A stretch of DNA of 64,000 bases from Streptomyces sp. D2-8 (GCF_023184515.1 NZ_JAAHBP010000012.1:1-64000), one strand, 5' to 3'. Positions 18,476-28,800 are shown, counted from the first letter of the stretch. Notes: a model not told the origin generated them from the sequence alone. Made by a program: numbers and translations.

Positions 18476-21037
18476 TCACACGGCCCGCCGCCCGGGCCGC
18501 ACCTCGACCGGCTCGGCTCCCTTGCCCCGGAACCCGGCGTGGATCCGGCCCGACGGCCTCGCCCGGTCCTCCTGCCGCCGCGGGCGGCAGTCCGGGAAGG
18601 GCAGCGTGCGCCGCGGCAGCGGAGCGGCCGGTTCACGCAGGCGCGACAGGGTCAGCCGGCTGGCGTGCTCGCAGCCGCTGCCCCAGATGGGCCGGCGGCG
18701 CAGCAGGTCGGAGTGGCCGCACGCGACGACCAGCAGCGCCCCGGTGCCGACGCCGCCCAGGCCCTCCGCCCAGTCCAGCACCACGTCGTCGGCGAGGTGC
18801 AGGTCGTCCAGGCAGAGGACCACGGGGCGGTGGCGTGCCTCGTGCGCGATCACCTCGCCCCAGGCGGCGAGCAGGTCGGCCCCGCGTCCGGGCAGGCCGG
18901 GGTGGGGCGCGGGGCACAGCACACGCAGCAGCCGGGCGGCGTCCACGTCGGAGCCGACGGCGGAGCGGACGACGGCTCTGATCCGCTGCTCCGGCGGGTC
19001 GTGCCGTGTCCCGTGCCGCGGTGCCCACGCCTCCAGCAGTGCGGCCGCCATGCCGACGGCGTCCTGGCCGTCCTTCGGGGCGCGCGGCCGTACGACCCGC
19101 ACCTCGTCCAAGTCGTCCGCGACGCGGCACTCGAACTGGGCGAGCAGGCGGGTCTTGCCGACCCCGTGGTCGCCGAGCACCGTCAGCATGGAGGGCACGT
19201 CATGGTGGTGCGAGTACTCCAGCATGTTCTCCAGCAGGGCGAGTTCGGGCAGGGGCCGGGTGTCGGTGCCGTGTCCGGCGGGCTCGTCCGGGTGCAGGGC
19301 TCGGGCCCTGCGGATGCCGCCGGTGGGGTCTGCGGCGCGGACGCTGTCGTCGTAGCTCACCCACGCGCCGGTGTCGCCGGCCACGTCCTCGCTCACGTAC
19401 AACTCGCCCTCCGGGACGCCCAAGAGCAGTCCGTGCGCCTTGTCGAGCAGGGTGCCCACCACCGAGACGGCGGCACTCGGGTCGTGCGGGTCGTGCCGCA
19501 CGATGGCCTTGCCGGAGATCACCACGGCACGCATCACCATGCCCGCCCGTGACGCCAGCCGTTCACGGGCCGCGAAGGCCGCGCGCACCGCGTTGAGCGA
19601 CGCCTCGGGGCGGTCGGAGCGCAGCCCGAACAGGGCGGCGCACAGCCCGCCCATGGAGCCGACGACCGTCCCGGAGCGGCTCTCGACGCTCTCGGTGAGC
19701 ACGGTGACCGCGTCGTGCAGGGAGGTGTCCAGCTGCTCACTCCCCATGGCCGCCGCGTCCCCGGCGGACTCCGTGCACACCACGAGCACGCACACGTCCC
19801 GCCGCTCGGCGACCGCACTGCCCTCGGCGGCGCCGAACCCCGTTGCCGTGCCTGGCTGTTCGCCGCCCTGAGCGACACCGTACGAGGAGGCCTCACGCGC
19901 ACGACCACCCGACTCGGCGACCGCCCCGAAGGACGACGCCCCGCGCGATCGGTCGCCGCCCTCCGCGACGCCGTACGAAGACGCCACGGTCGACCGACCG
20001 TCCCCCTCCGCAGCCCCGAAGGACGAAGCCCCGCTCACACGACCGCCCCCCTCGGCACTCCCGAAGGACGACCCCGCACGCGATCGATCGCCGCCCTCCG
20101 CAACGCCGCCCTCCGCGACACCTACGGACAACGGCATGCGCATCCGGCCGGCGGCCCCCGCGTGCCCGGCCATCCGGACCGGCGTGCGCGCGGGGTCCGT
20201 CTCCGCGACCGGGTGCCACCGCGGTGCGCTCGTCTCGGGGGTGCCCGGCTCCGCGCGGACCTCCGTGGGGCCGGCCAGCGCCTGGTCGTGGCGCAGGATG
20301 CGGCGCTGCAGGGTCTGCAGGGCGGCGGACGGCTCCAGGCCGTACTCCTCCACCAGGGCCAGCCGTACCCTGCTGAAGACGCTCAGCGCCTCGGCCTGCC
20401 GACCGCAGCGGTACAGGGCGAGCATCAGCTGCCCGCACAGCCGCTCCCGCATGGGCTCGGCCTCGGCCAGCGAGGTGAGTTCGCCCAGCACGGCATGGTG
20501 CCGGCCGCATGCCAGCTCCGCCTCGAAGCGGTCCTCCATGGCGTCCAGACGCAGCTGCCGCAGCGCCGTCAGCTCGGCCCACTCCACTCCCTGTTCGGCC
20601 AGGTCCGACAGGGCCGAGCCGCGCCACTCCGCGAGGGCCTCCCCCAGGAGCTCCGCGGCCTCGGCCGCCTCACCGGCGTCCAGGCGTGCCCGGCCCGCGG
20701 CGACGGCGCGCTCGAAGCGGGTCGCGTCGAGCTGTTCGGGGTCGACGCGCAGGACGTAGCCCGGCGCCCGGGTGAGCAGCCGCGGCGCTTCGTGCTCCTC
20801 GCCGTCGCCGCTCTCGAGCAGGGCGCGCAGCCCCCACACGGCGTTCTGCACCATCTTGCGTGCCGTGACCGGCCTCGCGTCCTCGGGCCACAGGGCGTCG
20901 AGGAGCTGGCTGGTGGCGACCACCTGGTTGGCGTGGAGGAGCAGCAGGCCGAGCACCGCTCTCTGCTTGACGCCGCCCAGCGGGAGACTCCGCCCGCCGC
21001 TCACCACGTCCAGCGGTCCGAGAACCTTGAATTCCAC
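18476..21037 (-). CDS. Second SARP activator with repeat linker, cyclase-like and NTPase domains
   Basis: 853 aa from a GTG at 21037, with GGGGGTAGG upstream, 30 bp after the thioesterase stop. OmpR-type winged helix (1-95) and activation domain (about 100-248). A linker (about 300-410) contains six or so approximate 17-residue repeats of the form SSFGxAEGGxRSR, rich in Gly and Ser. A divergent cyclase-like domain follows (about 415-585: CVLVVCTES, GEGELYVSEDVA-like end). An NTPase domain has P-loop GDHGVGKTRLL (about 640) and Walker B VVLCLDDLHLADDVVLDWAEG, so here the P-loop looks intact, unlike the other SARP. The C-terminus is basic. Probably a cluster activator acting with the 15434 gene. 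Confidence 0.9.
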   Translation of the reverse strand: MEFKVLGPLDVVSGGRSLPLGGVKQRAVLGLLLLHANQVVATSQLLDALWPEDARPVTARKMVQNAVWGLRALLESGDGEEHEAPRLLTRAPGYVLRVDPEQLDATRFERAVAAGRARLDAGEAAEAAELLGEALAEWRGSALSDLAEQGVEWAELTALRQLRLDAMEDRFEAELACGRHHAVLGELTSLAEAEPMRERLCGQLMLALYRCGRQAEALSVFSRVRLALVEEYGLEPSAALQTLQRRILRHDQALAGPTEVRAEPGTPETSAPRWHPVAETDPARTPVRMAGHAGAAGRMRMPLSVGVAEGGVAEGGDRSRAGSSFGSAEGGGRVSGASSFGAAEGDGRSTVASSYGVAEGGDRSRGASSFGAVAESGGRAREASSYGVAQGGEQPGTATGFGAAEGSAVAERRDVCVLVVCTESAGDAAAMGSEQLDTSLHDAVTVLTESVESRSGTVVGSMGGLCAALFGLRSDRPEASLNAVRAAFAARERLASRAGMVMRAVVISGKAIVRHDPHDPSAAVSVVGTLLDKAHGLLLGVPEGELYVSEDVAGDTGAWVSYDDSVRAADPTGGIRRARALHPDEPAGHGTDTRPLPELALLENMLEYSHHHDVPSMLTVLGDHGVGKTRLLAQFECRVADDLDEVRVVRPRAPKDGQDAVGMAAALLEAWAPRHGTRHDPPEQRIRAVVRSAVGSDVDAARLLRVLCPAPHPGLPGRGADLLAAWGEVIAHEARHRPVVLCLDDLHLADDVVLDWAEGLGGVGTGALLVVACGHSDLLRRRPIWGSGCEHASRLTLSRLREPAAPLPRRTLPFPDCRPRRQEDRARPSGRIHAGFRGKGAEPVEVRPGRRAV
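19880..20140 (-). repeat. About 51-bp degenerate tandem repeats in SARP linker
   Basis: Within the minus-strand SARP gene, about 6 imperfect copies of a unit of about 51 bp encode 17-residue repeats with core SSFG/SSYG, then AEGG and R. On the plus strand the cores read CCGAAGGACGA or CCGTACGA(G/A)GA at regular spacing. Confidence 0.7.
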
Positions 21038-21067
21038 GCCTACCCCCGTACGTCGAACAACCCGTGT

Positions 21068-21856
21068 TCAGTCATGGCAGGCGTCGTTGCCCACCCGAGC
21101 GGCGCTCGCCGAACGGACGCCGCGCAGTACCACCTCGGCCACGTCATCGAGCCGCTGGTCCACATAGAAGTGACCGCCGGGAAAGACCCGCACCTCGGAC
21201 TCCGCGCGGGTGAACGCCCGCCAGCCGGCCGCTTCCTCGACGGAGACGACCGGGTCGGCGTCGCCGCACAGCACGGTGACCGGCGTGTGCAGCGGCTCCC
21301 GGGGCGTCCAGGAATACGCGGCGAGGGCCGCGTAGTCGGCTCGCAGAGCCGGCAGCACCATTGCCACCAGCTCGGGGTCGTCGAACAAGGCCACGCCGGT
21401 CCCCCCGAGCCGGCGTACGGCGGCCAGGATCGCGTCGTCGTCCGGCAGCAGGTCGTGCCGACTGCGCCGCGGCCCCGGCGCTCCCCGGGCCGACAGGAAG
21501 AGCCTGCGGGGTGGTCGGGCCCCGCGCTCCTGAAGGATCCGGGCGGTCTCGTAGGCGACCAGCGCTCCCATGCTGTGGCCGAAGAACGCGAAGGGCGCCT
21601 CGGCGTCCCCGGCTTCGTCCCCGGCCTCCAGCTGCCCGGCGACGATCCCGGCCAGCTCCCTGATGTCCGCCACCGGCGTCTCCAGCCGGCGGTCCTGGCG
21701 CCCGGGGTACTGCACGGCCCGTACCTCGACGTGCGGTCGGAGCCGCCGGGACAGCGGCTGGTACGCGCTGGCCGCGCCCCCCGCGTGCGGGAAACAGATC
21801 AGCCTGAGAGCGTCGGGCTCGGGATCGCCGAAACGTCGGAACCACTGGCCGTCCAT
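21068..21856 (-). CDS. Type II thioesterase (alpha/beta hydrolase)
   Basis: 262 aa from the ATG at 21856, with AGGAG upstream. Motifs: LICFPHAGGAASAY near the N-terminus, nucleophile elbow GHSMGALVAYE, the Asp-bearing VLCGDADPVVS, and PGGHFYVD with the catalytic His. These are diagnostic for external thioesterases that hydrolyse aberrant acyl groups from PKS carrier proteins, as ScoT does in the coelimycin cluster. The gene start lies inside the 3' end of the FMN reductase gene (58-bp overlap), so the two are translationally coupled, and the SARP gene follows 30 bp later. Confidence 0.9.
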   Translation of the reverse strand: MDGQWFRRFGDPEPDALRLICFPHAGGAASAYQPLSRRLRPHVEVRAVQYPGRQDRRLETPVADIRELAGIVAGQLEAGDEAGDAEAPFAFFGHSMGALVAYETARILQERGARPPRRLFLSARGAPGPRRSRHDLLPDDDAILAAVRRLGGTGVALFDDPELVAMVLPALRADYAALAAYSWTPREPLHTPVTVLCGDADPVVSVEEAAGWRAFTRAESEVRVFPGGHFYVDQRLDDVAEVVLRGVRSASAARVGNDACHD

Positions 21857-22473
21857 GGGGCGTTGCGCTCCTGTCTGTTCACCTGCGGTACGTGGTATCC
21901 GCGCTCTGCCCGGGCCCGGTGCAGCACACCGGCCCACCAGCTGAGGCGGTCGAACATCAGCCGGGCCGACACGTCCCAGTCGTCGGAGGCGACCAGGGTG
22001 CCGTCGGGCCCGAGCCGTTCCCAGTAGTTGTGGAAGCTCACCGTCTCGTTCACGGTGACGGCGTGGACCTCGCCGAAGACCTGGCGCAGGGCGGCGACGG
22101 CGCACAGGCCGCTGGAGGGACCGCCGTAGGAGAGGAATCCGACGGGCTTGGCGTGCCATTCCTCGTCGTACCAGTCGATCGCGTTCTTCAGGGACGCCGG
22201 GAACGTCTGGTTGTGCTCGGGGGTGACCACCACGAACGCGTCGGCCGCCTCCAGCCAGGGCGCGAGGTCCTTGACGGCCTGGGGTCTGGGCGCCGACGGG
22301 TCGGCGGACATCACGTCGGGCAGCCAGGCCGTGGCGAGATCTATGACGTCCACGTCGAAGTCGTGCCGCAGCCGGGCCCGCGAGGCCAGCCATTCCGCCG
22401 CGACGTGCCCGAACCGGCCTTTCCTGATGCTGCCGATGATGATCGCCAGCCGCAGTCGTTCATTCTCGGCCAC
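21799..22473 (-). CDS. NADPH-dependent FMN reductase (flavodoxin-like fold)
   Basis: 224 aa from a GTG at 22473 with GGGGGCAGG upstream. The N-terminal phosphate-binding segment IIGSIRKGRFG and the flavin-contact motif TPEHNQTFPASLKNAIDWYDEEW are characteristic of the NADPH-dependent FMN reductase/azoreductase family. A C-terminal tail of about 25 residues overlaps the start of the thioesterase gene. First gene of a minus-strand operon FMN reductase, thioesterase, SARP, unknown. It is a second possible supplier of reduced flavin for the HsaA-like enzymes, unrelated in fold to the 12912 reductase. Confidence 0.85.
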   Translation of the reverse strand: MAENERLRLAIIIGSIRKGRFGHVAAEWLASRARLRHDFDVDVIDLATAWLPDVMSADPSAPRPQAVKDLAPWLEAADAFVVVTPEHNQTFPASLKNAIDWYDEEWHAKPVGFLSYGGPSSGLCAVAALRQVFGEVHAVTVNETVSFHNYWERLGPDGTLVASDDWDVSARLMFDRLSWWAGVLHRARAERGYHVPQVNRQERNAPWTASGSDVSAIPSPTLSG

Positions 22474-22635
22474 CTGCCCCCGCCTTCCGCACCAGCGCCG
22501 AACCGCATTCCTCGGGGAACCCTGGCATATGCCCCTTCGGATTCGCTTCGGACGGCTTCGGAAACGCTGCGGTGGGGCCCTTCACAGCGGTGGCCGAGCC
22601 CTTTTCGTCCCACGTCGCGCCGGTCGTCGGCCGGT

Positions 22636-22647
22636 TACGCTGAGATC
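22636..22647 (+). promoter_or_regulatory. -10-like element, possible leaderless start of AfsR-type regulator
   Basis: TACGCT at 22636-22641 lies 6 nt before the ATG at 22648, and no Shine-Dalgarno is present. This spacing would place transcription start at or next to the A of ATG, as in the leaderless transcripts common in Streptomyces. No good -35 was identified. Confidence 0.35.
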
Positions 22648-25600
22648 ATGGAATTCGGGGTGCTGGGGCCGCTGGAGGTGCGCACGGACGAGAGTCGTGT
22701 CGTGCGGGTACCCGAAGTCAAGGTGCGCATGCTCCTCGCCGATCTGCTCGCCCACCACGGGCAGGTCGTCCCGGCGCCACGGCTCATCGAGGATCTGTGG
22801 GGCGGCTCAACGTTCACGGCACGGCCGACGGCGTCGCTCCAGGCCAAAGTCTCCCAGCTGCGGCGCGTGTTGGAGGACGCGGAGGCGGGCGGCCGCGAAC
22901 TGATCGCGCACCGGCCGCCCGGATACGTCCTGGACGTCCCGGCCCAAGCGCTCGACGCCGGGCGGTTCCGCGAGCTGGTCGCCCGGGCCCGGTCCGGCGG
23001 GGACCCGGTGACGCGGGCGGCGCTGTACACCGAGGCGCTGGCGCTGTGGCGCGGCCCCGCCTTCGCCGAGTTCGCCGACCAGCCGTCCGTGCGGCCGACG
23101 GCGGCGAGCCTGGAGGAGGAGCGCCTGACGGCGGTGGAGGAACACGCCGGGGTGCGGCTGGAGTTGGGCGAGCACAGTCTGCTGGTGGGCGAGCTGACCG
23201 AGCTGGTGGAGCAGCATCCCTTGCGCGAGGGGCTGCGGGGCGCGCTGATGTGGGCGCTGTACCAGGCGGGGCGCTCCTCCGACGCGCTCGACTGCTTCAA
23301 CGATCTGCGGCGCCGGCTCGACGAGGAGCTGGGGCTGACCCCCGGACCGTCCCTGGAGGCGCTGCAACAGGCCATCCTGCGCCACGATCCGGTCCTGGCC
23401 CGGCCGGAGCCGCCCGCGCAGTCCGCCGCGGGGGTGCAGGCGGGGCCGGGGCCGACCGGTTCGGCCTCGCCCCTGATCGGCCGCGAACAGGACGTCCAGG
23501 CGATCCGGACCCTGCTCTTACGGCGCCGTCTGGTGACGCTCACCGGCCCGGGAGGGGTCGGCAAGACCCGCCTCGCCCAGGCCACGGCGGAGAGTCTGGC
23601 GGGCGCGTTCGGCGAGGGCACCTGGCTGGTGGAGCTCGCGGACGCCGGGGGCCTGGAGCGGTTCGCCGGCGCGGAGGCGCTGGCCGAACAGGTGATGGCG
23701 ACGCTGGGAATCCGGGAGAACACCTCGGACGACGACGTCAAGGGTCCGACGGACCGCCTGGCGAGCGCACTGGCCGGCCGGCGGCTGCTGCTCGTGCTGG
23801 ACAACTGCGAACACGTCGTGGAGGCCGTGGCGCGGCTGGCCGGTCTGCTGCTGAGCCGGGCCCCGCACCTGCACATCCTGACGACCAGCCAGGAACCCTT
23901 ACGCACCCGGGACGAGACGGTGTACCCGGTGGCGCCGCTGTCGCTGCCCCCGGAGGACCGGCCCGATCTCGACGCGCTGACGAGCGCGGGCGCCGTACGC
24001 CTCTTCGTGGACAGAACCAGGGCGACGGACCCGGAGTTCGTCCTCGACGCCACCACCGCCCCACTCGTCGCCGATGTGTGCCGGCGCCTCGACGGCATCC
24101 CGCTCGCCCTGGAACTGGCCGCCACGCGCGTGAGATCGCTGGGCATCAGGGAACTGCACGACCGGCTCGACGACCGTTTCAAGGTGCTCAACAGCGGTTA
24201 CCGGGACGCCCCTTCACGCCACCGGACGCTCCAGGCCACGCTCGACTGGAGCTGGGGCCTGCTGGACGACCGCGAACGGACCGTGCTGCGCAGGCTGTCG
24301 GTGTTCGGCGAGGGCTGCGGTCTGCGGGCCGCCGAGGAGGTGTGCTCGGGCGGCGGTGTGTCGCCCGCCGACGTCCTCGACGCGCTGAGCCTGCTCGTGG
24401 AACGCTCCCTGGCCGTCCGCACCGAGGGACCGCAGGGCCCGCGCTACCGGCTGCTGGAGTCCGTCGCGGTCTACGCGCGTGACAAGCTCGCCGAGTCCGG
24501 TGAGCACGCCGGGACCGCCGCCCGGCATCTGCGCCACTGCGTCCGCCTCGCCGAGCGGGCCCGGCCGCATCTGCACGAGCGGGAGCAGTCCCGCTGGTTC
24601 CAGTACCTGGACCTGGAGGCGGCCAATGTGCAGCGCGCGCTGGCCGAGGCCGACCGGGCCGGTGCCGCGCAGGAGGCGCTGCGCCTGGTCAACTCGCTGA
24701 CCTGGTACTGGTACGTCCGTGGCCGGCTGGGCGAGGCCCGCAGAGCGCTGGCGACGGCCCTGGACACGTCGGGCGAGGCCGCGCCCGAGGAGCGTGTGGA
24801 GGCGGTGTTCTGGTACGCGGGCATCCGCCTGCTGCTCGGCGAGCACGAGCGGGAGTGCGACGCCCTGGAGGAGTACCCGCCCGAGTCGTCCCTGGAGTCG
24901 ACCAGGGCGCAGTGGTTCCTGGCGCACGCGCAGTGGACGGTTGGGGCCCTGGTCAAGGGCGAGCAGCGGGTCGAGCGTGTCCTGGTCCGGTTCCGCACCC
25001 TGCGCGACGCGTGGGGCACCGCCGCCGCGCTGACCACGCGGGCGTGCTTCGCCCTGGCCCGCGGCGACCTGGAGTCGCTGCGCGGCAACGCCGAGGAGGC
25101 CCGCGCCCAGTTCGCCGAACTGGGCGATCTGTGGGGCCGGTTGAAGACGACGGATGTGCTCGGCAGGCTCGCCGAGATCAACGGCGACTACGACCTGGCG
25201 GCCCAACTGCACCGGGAGAGCCTGCGGATCGCCCAGGCCCTGGAGACATGGCCCGAGATGTCCACGAAGCTGTCGGGTCTCGGCAGGATCGCCCTGCTCA
25301 CCCAGCGCTACGACGAGGCCGACGACCTGCACACGCGCGCCCTGCGGATCGCGGTCGGGCAGGGCAACCAGCCGGCCGAGCAGTTCGCCGCCCTGGGCCT
25401 CGCGCTGAGCGCCCGCCGCCAGGGCCGGCTGGACGCGGCCGAGGAGTGGCTGCGGCCCTGGCTCGCCTGGAACCGCCGCCGCGGCGACGGTCCGGGCCTC
25501 GCGCTGGTCCTGGCCGAACTGGGCTTCATCGCCGAACAGCGCGGCGACGCCGACCGCGCCCTGGCCTGCCACCGAGACGGCCTCGCGGCGGCCGCGACGA

Positions 25601-25890
25601 CCAAGGATCCCCGCTCGGTCGCCCTGGCCCTCGAAGGCCTGGCCGGCGCGTACTCGCTGGCAGGCGCCCCGGAACGGGCAGCGCGTCTACTGGGCACGGC
25701 GGCGGCGACCCGGGAACGGGCCGGCGCCCCGCACCCCCCTGCGGAGCGGGGCGACGTGGAGCGCATCGCGGCCCGCCTGCGCGCCAGGATGGACGAGGCC
25801 GCGTACGACCGCGAGTTCACCGCGGGCACCCGACGCGACCACGAGAGCGAGGCCCAGGCGGAGTCGGCCGCCCGGCCGGAGGCCCGGTGA
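22648..25890 (+). CDS. AfsR/SARP-family regulator with NB-ARC and TPR domains (TTA-containing)
   Basis: 1080 aa. OmpR-type winged helix (1-90), activation domain (about 95-245, LALWRGPAFAEFADQ and YQAGRSSDALDCFNDLRRRLDEELGL spread over helices), then an NB-ARC-type ATPase with P-loop GPGGVGKTRLA (about 305), Walker B LLLVLDNCEHVV (about 390) and the GLPL-like DGIPLALELAA (about 490). A TPR-rich C-terminal half follows (about 640-1050). This is the AfsR architecture: STAND control of a SARP. Two TTA codons (23518-23520 and 23899-23901) suggest bldA dependence. It diverges from the FMN reductase operon across a 174-bp region. It could control the neighbouring cluster or act globally. Confidence 0.9.
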   Translation: MEFGVLGPLEVRTDESRVVRVPEVKVRMLLADLLAHHGQVVPAPRLIEDLWGGSTFTARPTASLQAKVSQLRRVLEDAEAGGRELIAHRPPGYVLDVPAQALDAGRFRELVARARSGGDPVTRAALYTEALALWRGPAFAEFADQPSVRPTAASLEEERLTAVEEHAGVRLELGEHSLLVGELTELVEQHPLREGLRGALMWALYQAGRSSDALDCFNDLRRRLDEELGLTPGPSLEALQQAILRHDPVLARPEPPAQSAAGVQAGPGPTGSASPLIGREQDVQAIRTLLLRRRLVTLTGPGGVGKTRLAQATAESLAGAFGEGTWLVELADAGGLERFAGAEALAEQVMATLGIRENTSDDDVKGPTDRLASALAGRRLLLVLDNCEHVVEAVARLAGLLLSRAPHLHILTTSQEPLRTRDETVYPVAPLSLPPEDRPDLDALTSAGAVRLFVDRTRATDPEFVLDATTAPLVADVCRRLDGIPLALELAATRVRSLGIRELHDRLDDRFKVLNSGYRDAPSRHRTLQATLDWSWGLLDDRERTVLRRLSVFGEGCGLRAAEEVCSGGGVSPADVLDALSLLVERSLAVRTEGPQGPRYRLLESVAVYARDKLAESGEHAGTAARHLRHCVRLAERARPHLHEREQSRWFQYLDLEAANVQRALAEADRAGAAQEALRLVNSLTWYWYVRGRLGEARRALATALDTSGEAAPEERVEAVFWYAGIRLLLGEHERECDALEEYPPESSLESTRAQWFLAHAQWTVGALVKGEQRVERVLVRFRTLRDAWGTAAALTTRACFALARGDLESLRGNAEEARAQFAELGDLWGRLKTTDVLGRLAEINGDYDLAAQLHRESLRIAQALETWPEMSTKLSGLGRIALLTQRYDEADDLHTRALRIAVGQGNQPAEQFAALGLALSARRQGRLDAAEEWLRPWLAWNRRRGDGPGLALVLAELGFIAEQRGDADRALACHRDGLAAAATTKDPRSVALALEGLAGAYSLAGAPERAARLLGTAAATRERAGAPHPPAERGDVERIAARLRARMDEAAYDREFTAGTRRDHESEAQAESAARPEAR

Positions 25891-25899
25891 CGGGCCCGC

Positions 25900-28800
25900 T
25901 CACTCACCGCCCCGCGCGTCGGACGACGCTTCCTTGAGATCGCGGTTGCGCGCCCGCGCCCCCATCTCGTCCCAGAACCTGCGCAGGTTCGCGACCGTCG
26001 TCCTGCGCTGCCACCGCGCCCGCCGCCGGAACCTGAGGGAACGCCATGCCTGGAACTGGAATCTCTTGAGCATCGAATGCTGGTGGATGCAGAACAGTTC
26101 GTTGAGTTCGGTGCGGCACTGCGGCCCCTTGGGCGGGTACGGACAGAACTGGAACGCGCAGCCGTCGACGCAGTGGGAGCCGGGCAGCGAACGTGGTGTC
26201 TCTCCGACCAGTGCCTGCCTCGGGTCGAGCGGGGTGCGGTCCTTGGCCAGGCAGGGCGGGAGGGCGTTCTGCTCGCCGGAGTAGGCGTCCTCCAGGCGCA
26301 GCAGCGCGTCCTTCGGCCGGTCGCCCCGTTCCTCGGTGAGGATCAGCAGGACCAGTATGTCGGCGAGGAGTTGCTGGGCGCTGGGGTCGAGGGTGCTCCA
26401 TCCCCGGGACGGCGGGATCCACAGATTGTGCATCCGCCACTCGCGTGGCGAGCTGGTTCCGGATCCGATCTGTGAGGCCATGCCGGCCTCGTCGATCCAC
26501 AGGAACCGGTCCGGGCGCCGGGTCTGCAGGGCCTGTCGCGCCATCTTGCCCGCGGCCCTGACCAACGGGTGCTCGTCCCGGCGCTTGCGCTTGACCTTGG
26601 GGTTGGCCGTCTGTTGCAGCCATTGACGTACCTGCCGGTCGGGACTCGCCCCGTGTCCGCGTCGGGGCTGCCCCTCGGTGACGTCGTCCGGGAGGGCCCA
26701 CAAGGTCAGCGCGTGCAGCAGGGCGAGCCGGGCGAACCAGTAGTCGGTGTGCTTCAGCATCTCCCCGGCCTGCTCGTTGAGGAACTCGCCGGCCCTGCCG
26801 GGATGAGTGGGGGGTGTGCGATGGTTCGCCGCCTGCCGGAACCCCTGGGCGAGTGCGACCTGCAGTTCCAGGTCGACCTGCTTGTCCCGCATCCTCGACA
26901 TCCACCCGGACAGCACTTCGTACGGGGTGTTCTGGTGCGGGGTGAAGGAGCAGGAATGGACCAGCATCGGAGCGAGCCAGGCTCTCATGATCCGCTTACG
27001 TTGTTCCTCCTGATCCCGGTACCGCTCTTTCTGCTCCTCGTTCTCTTCGTCGCGCCGCTTGTTCTCGAGGACTTTCGCGCGGCCTTTGCGCAGCAGCCGC
27101 TCGGTCCGTGTGGTGCCCGGCGCGGACGGCGGACGCTCCGCTTCGAGCGATGCGGGGGATGCGGGGGATGCGGGGGATGCGAAGGGAAGACCATTCCCGC
27201 GTTCACTCGGCCCGAGACGGGCGATGGCATGGAAGGGGTCGTCGACGCTCTCCAGGCTGCGGGCGAACGTGCGTCGGGCTCCCGCTCCGGTGACGGCTCC
27301 GACTCCGAAGAGAGAGAGGGCGGGAACGGGTGCCCTCGCGGCGGAGAGTTCGAACTGAAGGGCATGGAAGGCTTCGTCGCCGCCCTCACCGATCGCCTGA
27401 GCGATGGCGAACCTCACGCCGTGGGAAGGCTCTTTGCCGGCGATGTCGAACAGCAGGTCGTAGCCGGTCCGGCCCCGGACCTCCCGCACACCGCTGGGTG
27501 GGAGGGTCCGCCGTCTGCTCAGCAGCAGCCCGGTGGCGGCGATCCGTCTGATCAAGGCCTTCTTCGGCGAGTCGAGCTTCCGGTCGTTGTAGACCTGCAG
27601 ATCGCCCCACTTGTCGTGGATCTCCTCGACGATCTCTCGGTGCTGGGGCTCGTGGTGGAAACTGTCGACGTCCAGCGCGGCGGAGTACAACTCCAGGGCC
27701 CTGATCTTCGGATCCTGCTCGATGTCACCGCCTCCCCGGTCGTCCGGGGGCGCTTCGGTGCTCGGTTCGGAATCGCCTTTCAGCGCATTGTCCGCGGCCG
27801 TCCTGAGCTCCATCCGGACGAAATCGAGGGAACAGTGTTCCGCGGTCTGGAGGCGCCCCCCGATTTCGGGGTGGTCGTGACATCCGGCCAGCGCCTCGAC
27901 CGACCGCGAGTAGAACACGAGAGCCATGGCGAGTTCGCGGCCCGGGCAGGTGAGCGCCCGGGCGAAAAAGGCCTCACGGACCGCAGAGGCGGAGGAGCGC
28001 GGCCGTACCGCCGGGTCGAGGTTCACCAGGACGTCCATGCAGCGGGAGGCGAGGTAGGCCTGCAGAACGCTGTGCTGGAACCTGACTCCGCTTCCCCGTT
28101 CCTCCACGAGTCCCAGGCGGCTGCCCCAACTGGCCGCCAGACGCTCGTCCATACTCGCGTCCGCCACCTCACCGGCACCGAACCTCTTCGCGGCGAGTTG
28201 CACGCGAAGCTCGAGCAACTCACGCAGTTTCTGTGCCGCTTTGGCGTCCTGCTGTGTCTTCTCCTCACCGATCACGCTGTCTTCGCCTGCGCGTGACGGC
28301 GTCAGGACGCCGTAGTCGACGTACGTCGAGTTGGTGCGCAGCGCCGCACAGGCGAGAACCGACAGGTATTCGACGGTCATGAAGCGGCCTTTGGCGGAAA
28401 TGGGCTGCTCGGGGTAGAGGGCGCCTTCGACGAGGGCGTCGACCCAGCCCTCCAGCAGGTCGTAACGCAGCGCCCACATGTCCTGGTCGCGTGGATCGCA
28501 GCGCTCGTCCCCTCCGGCGCCCACGATCAGTTCGAGCCTGCCGCGGAGCTCGAGATCCTTGGCGATGTTGAGGTACAGCGGGGATTCGGCGATCTCGGCC
28601 GCCTCCACCACCCAGTCCATGCGCTGTCTGTTCGATCGCCAGTTGCTGCCGAGGGCGACGTACTGGAGCGCCGCTTCCTCACTGAGCGGTTCCAGAATCG
28701 TCTGCGCCGCGCTGATGGCCTCCAGCGACTTCTGCTGCCTGGACGTGATGACCAGGGGCAGTCTGTCGTCGCGGGCGTCGTTGATGGCCTTCCGGATCTT

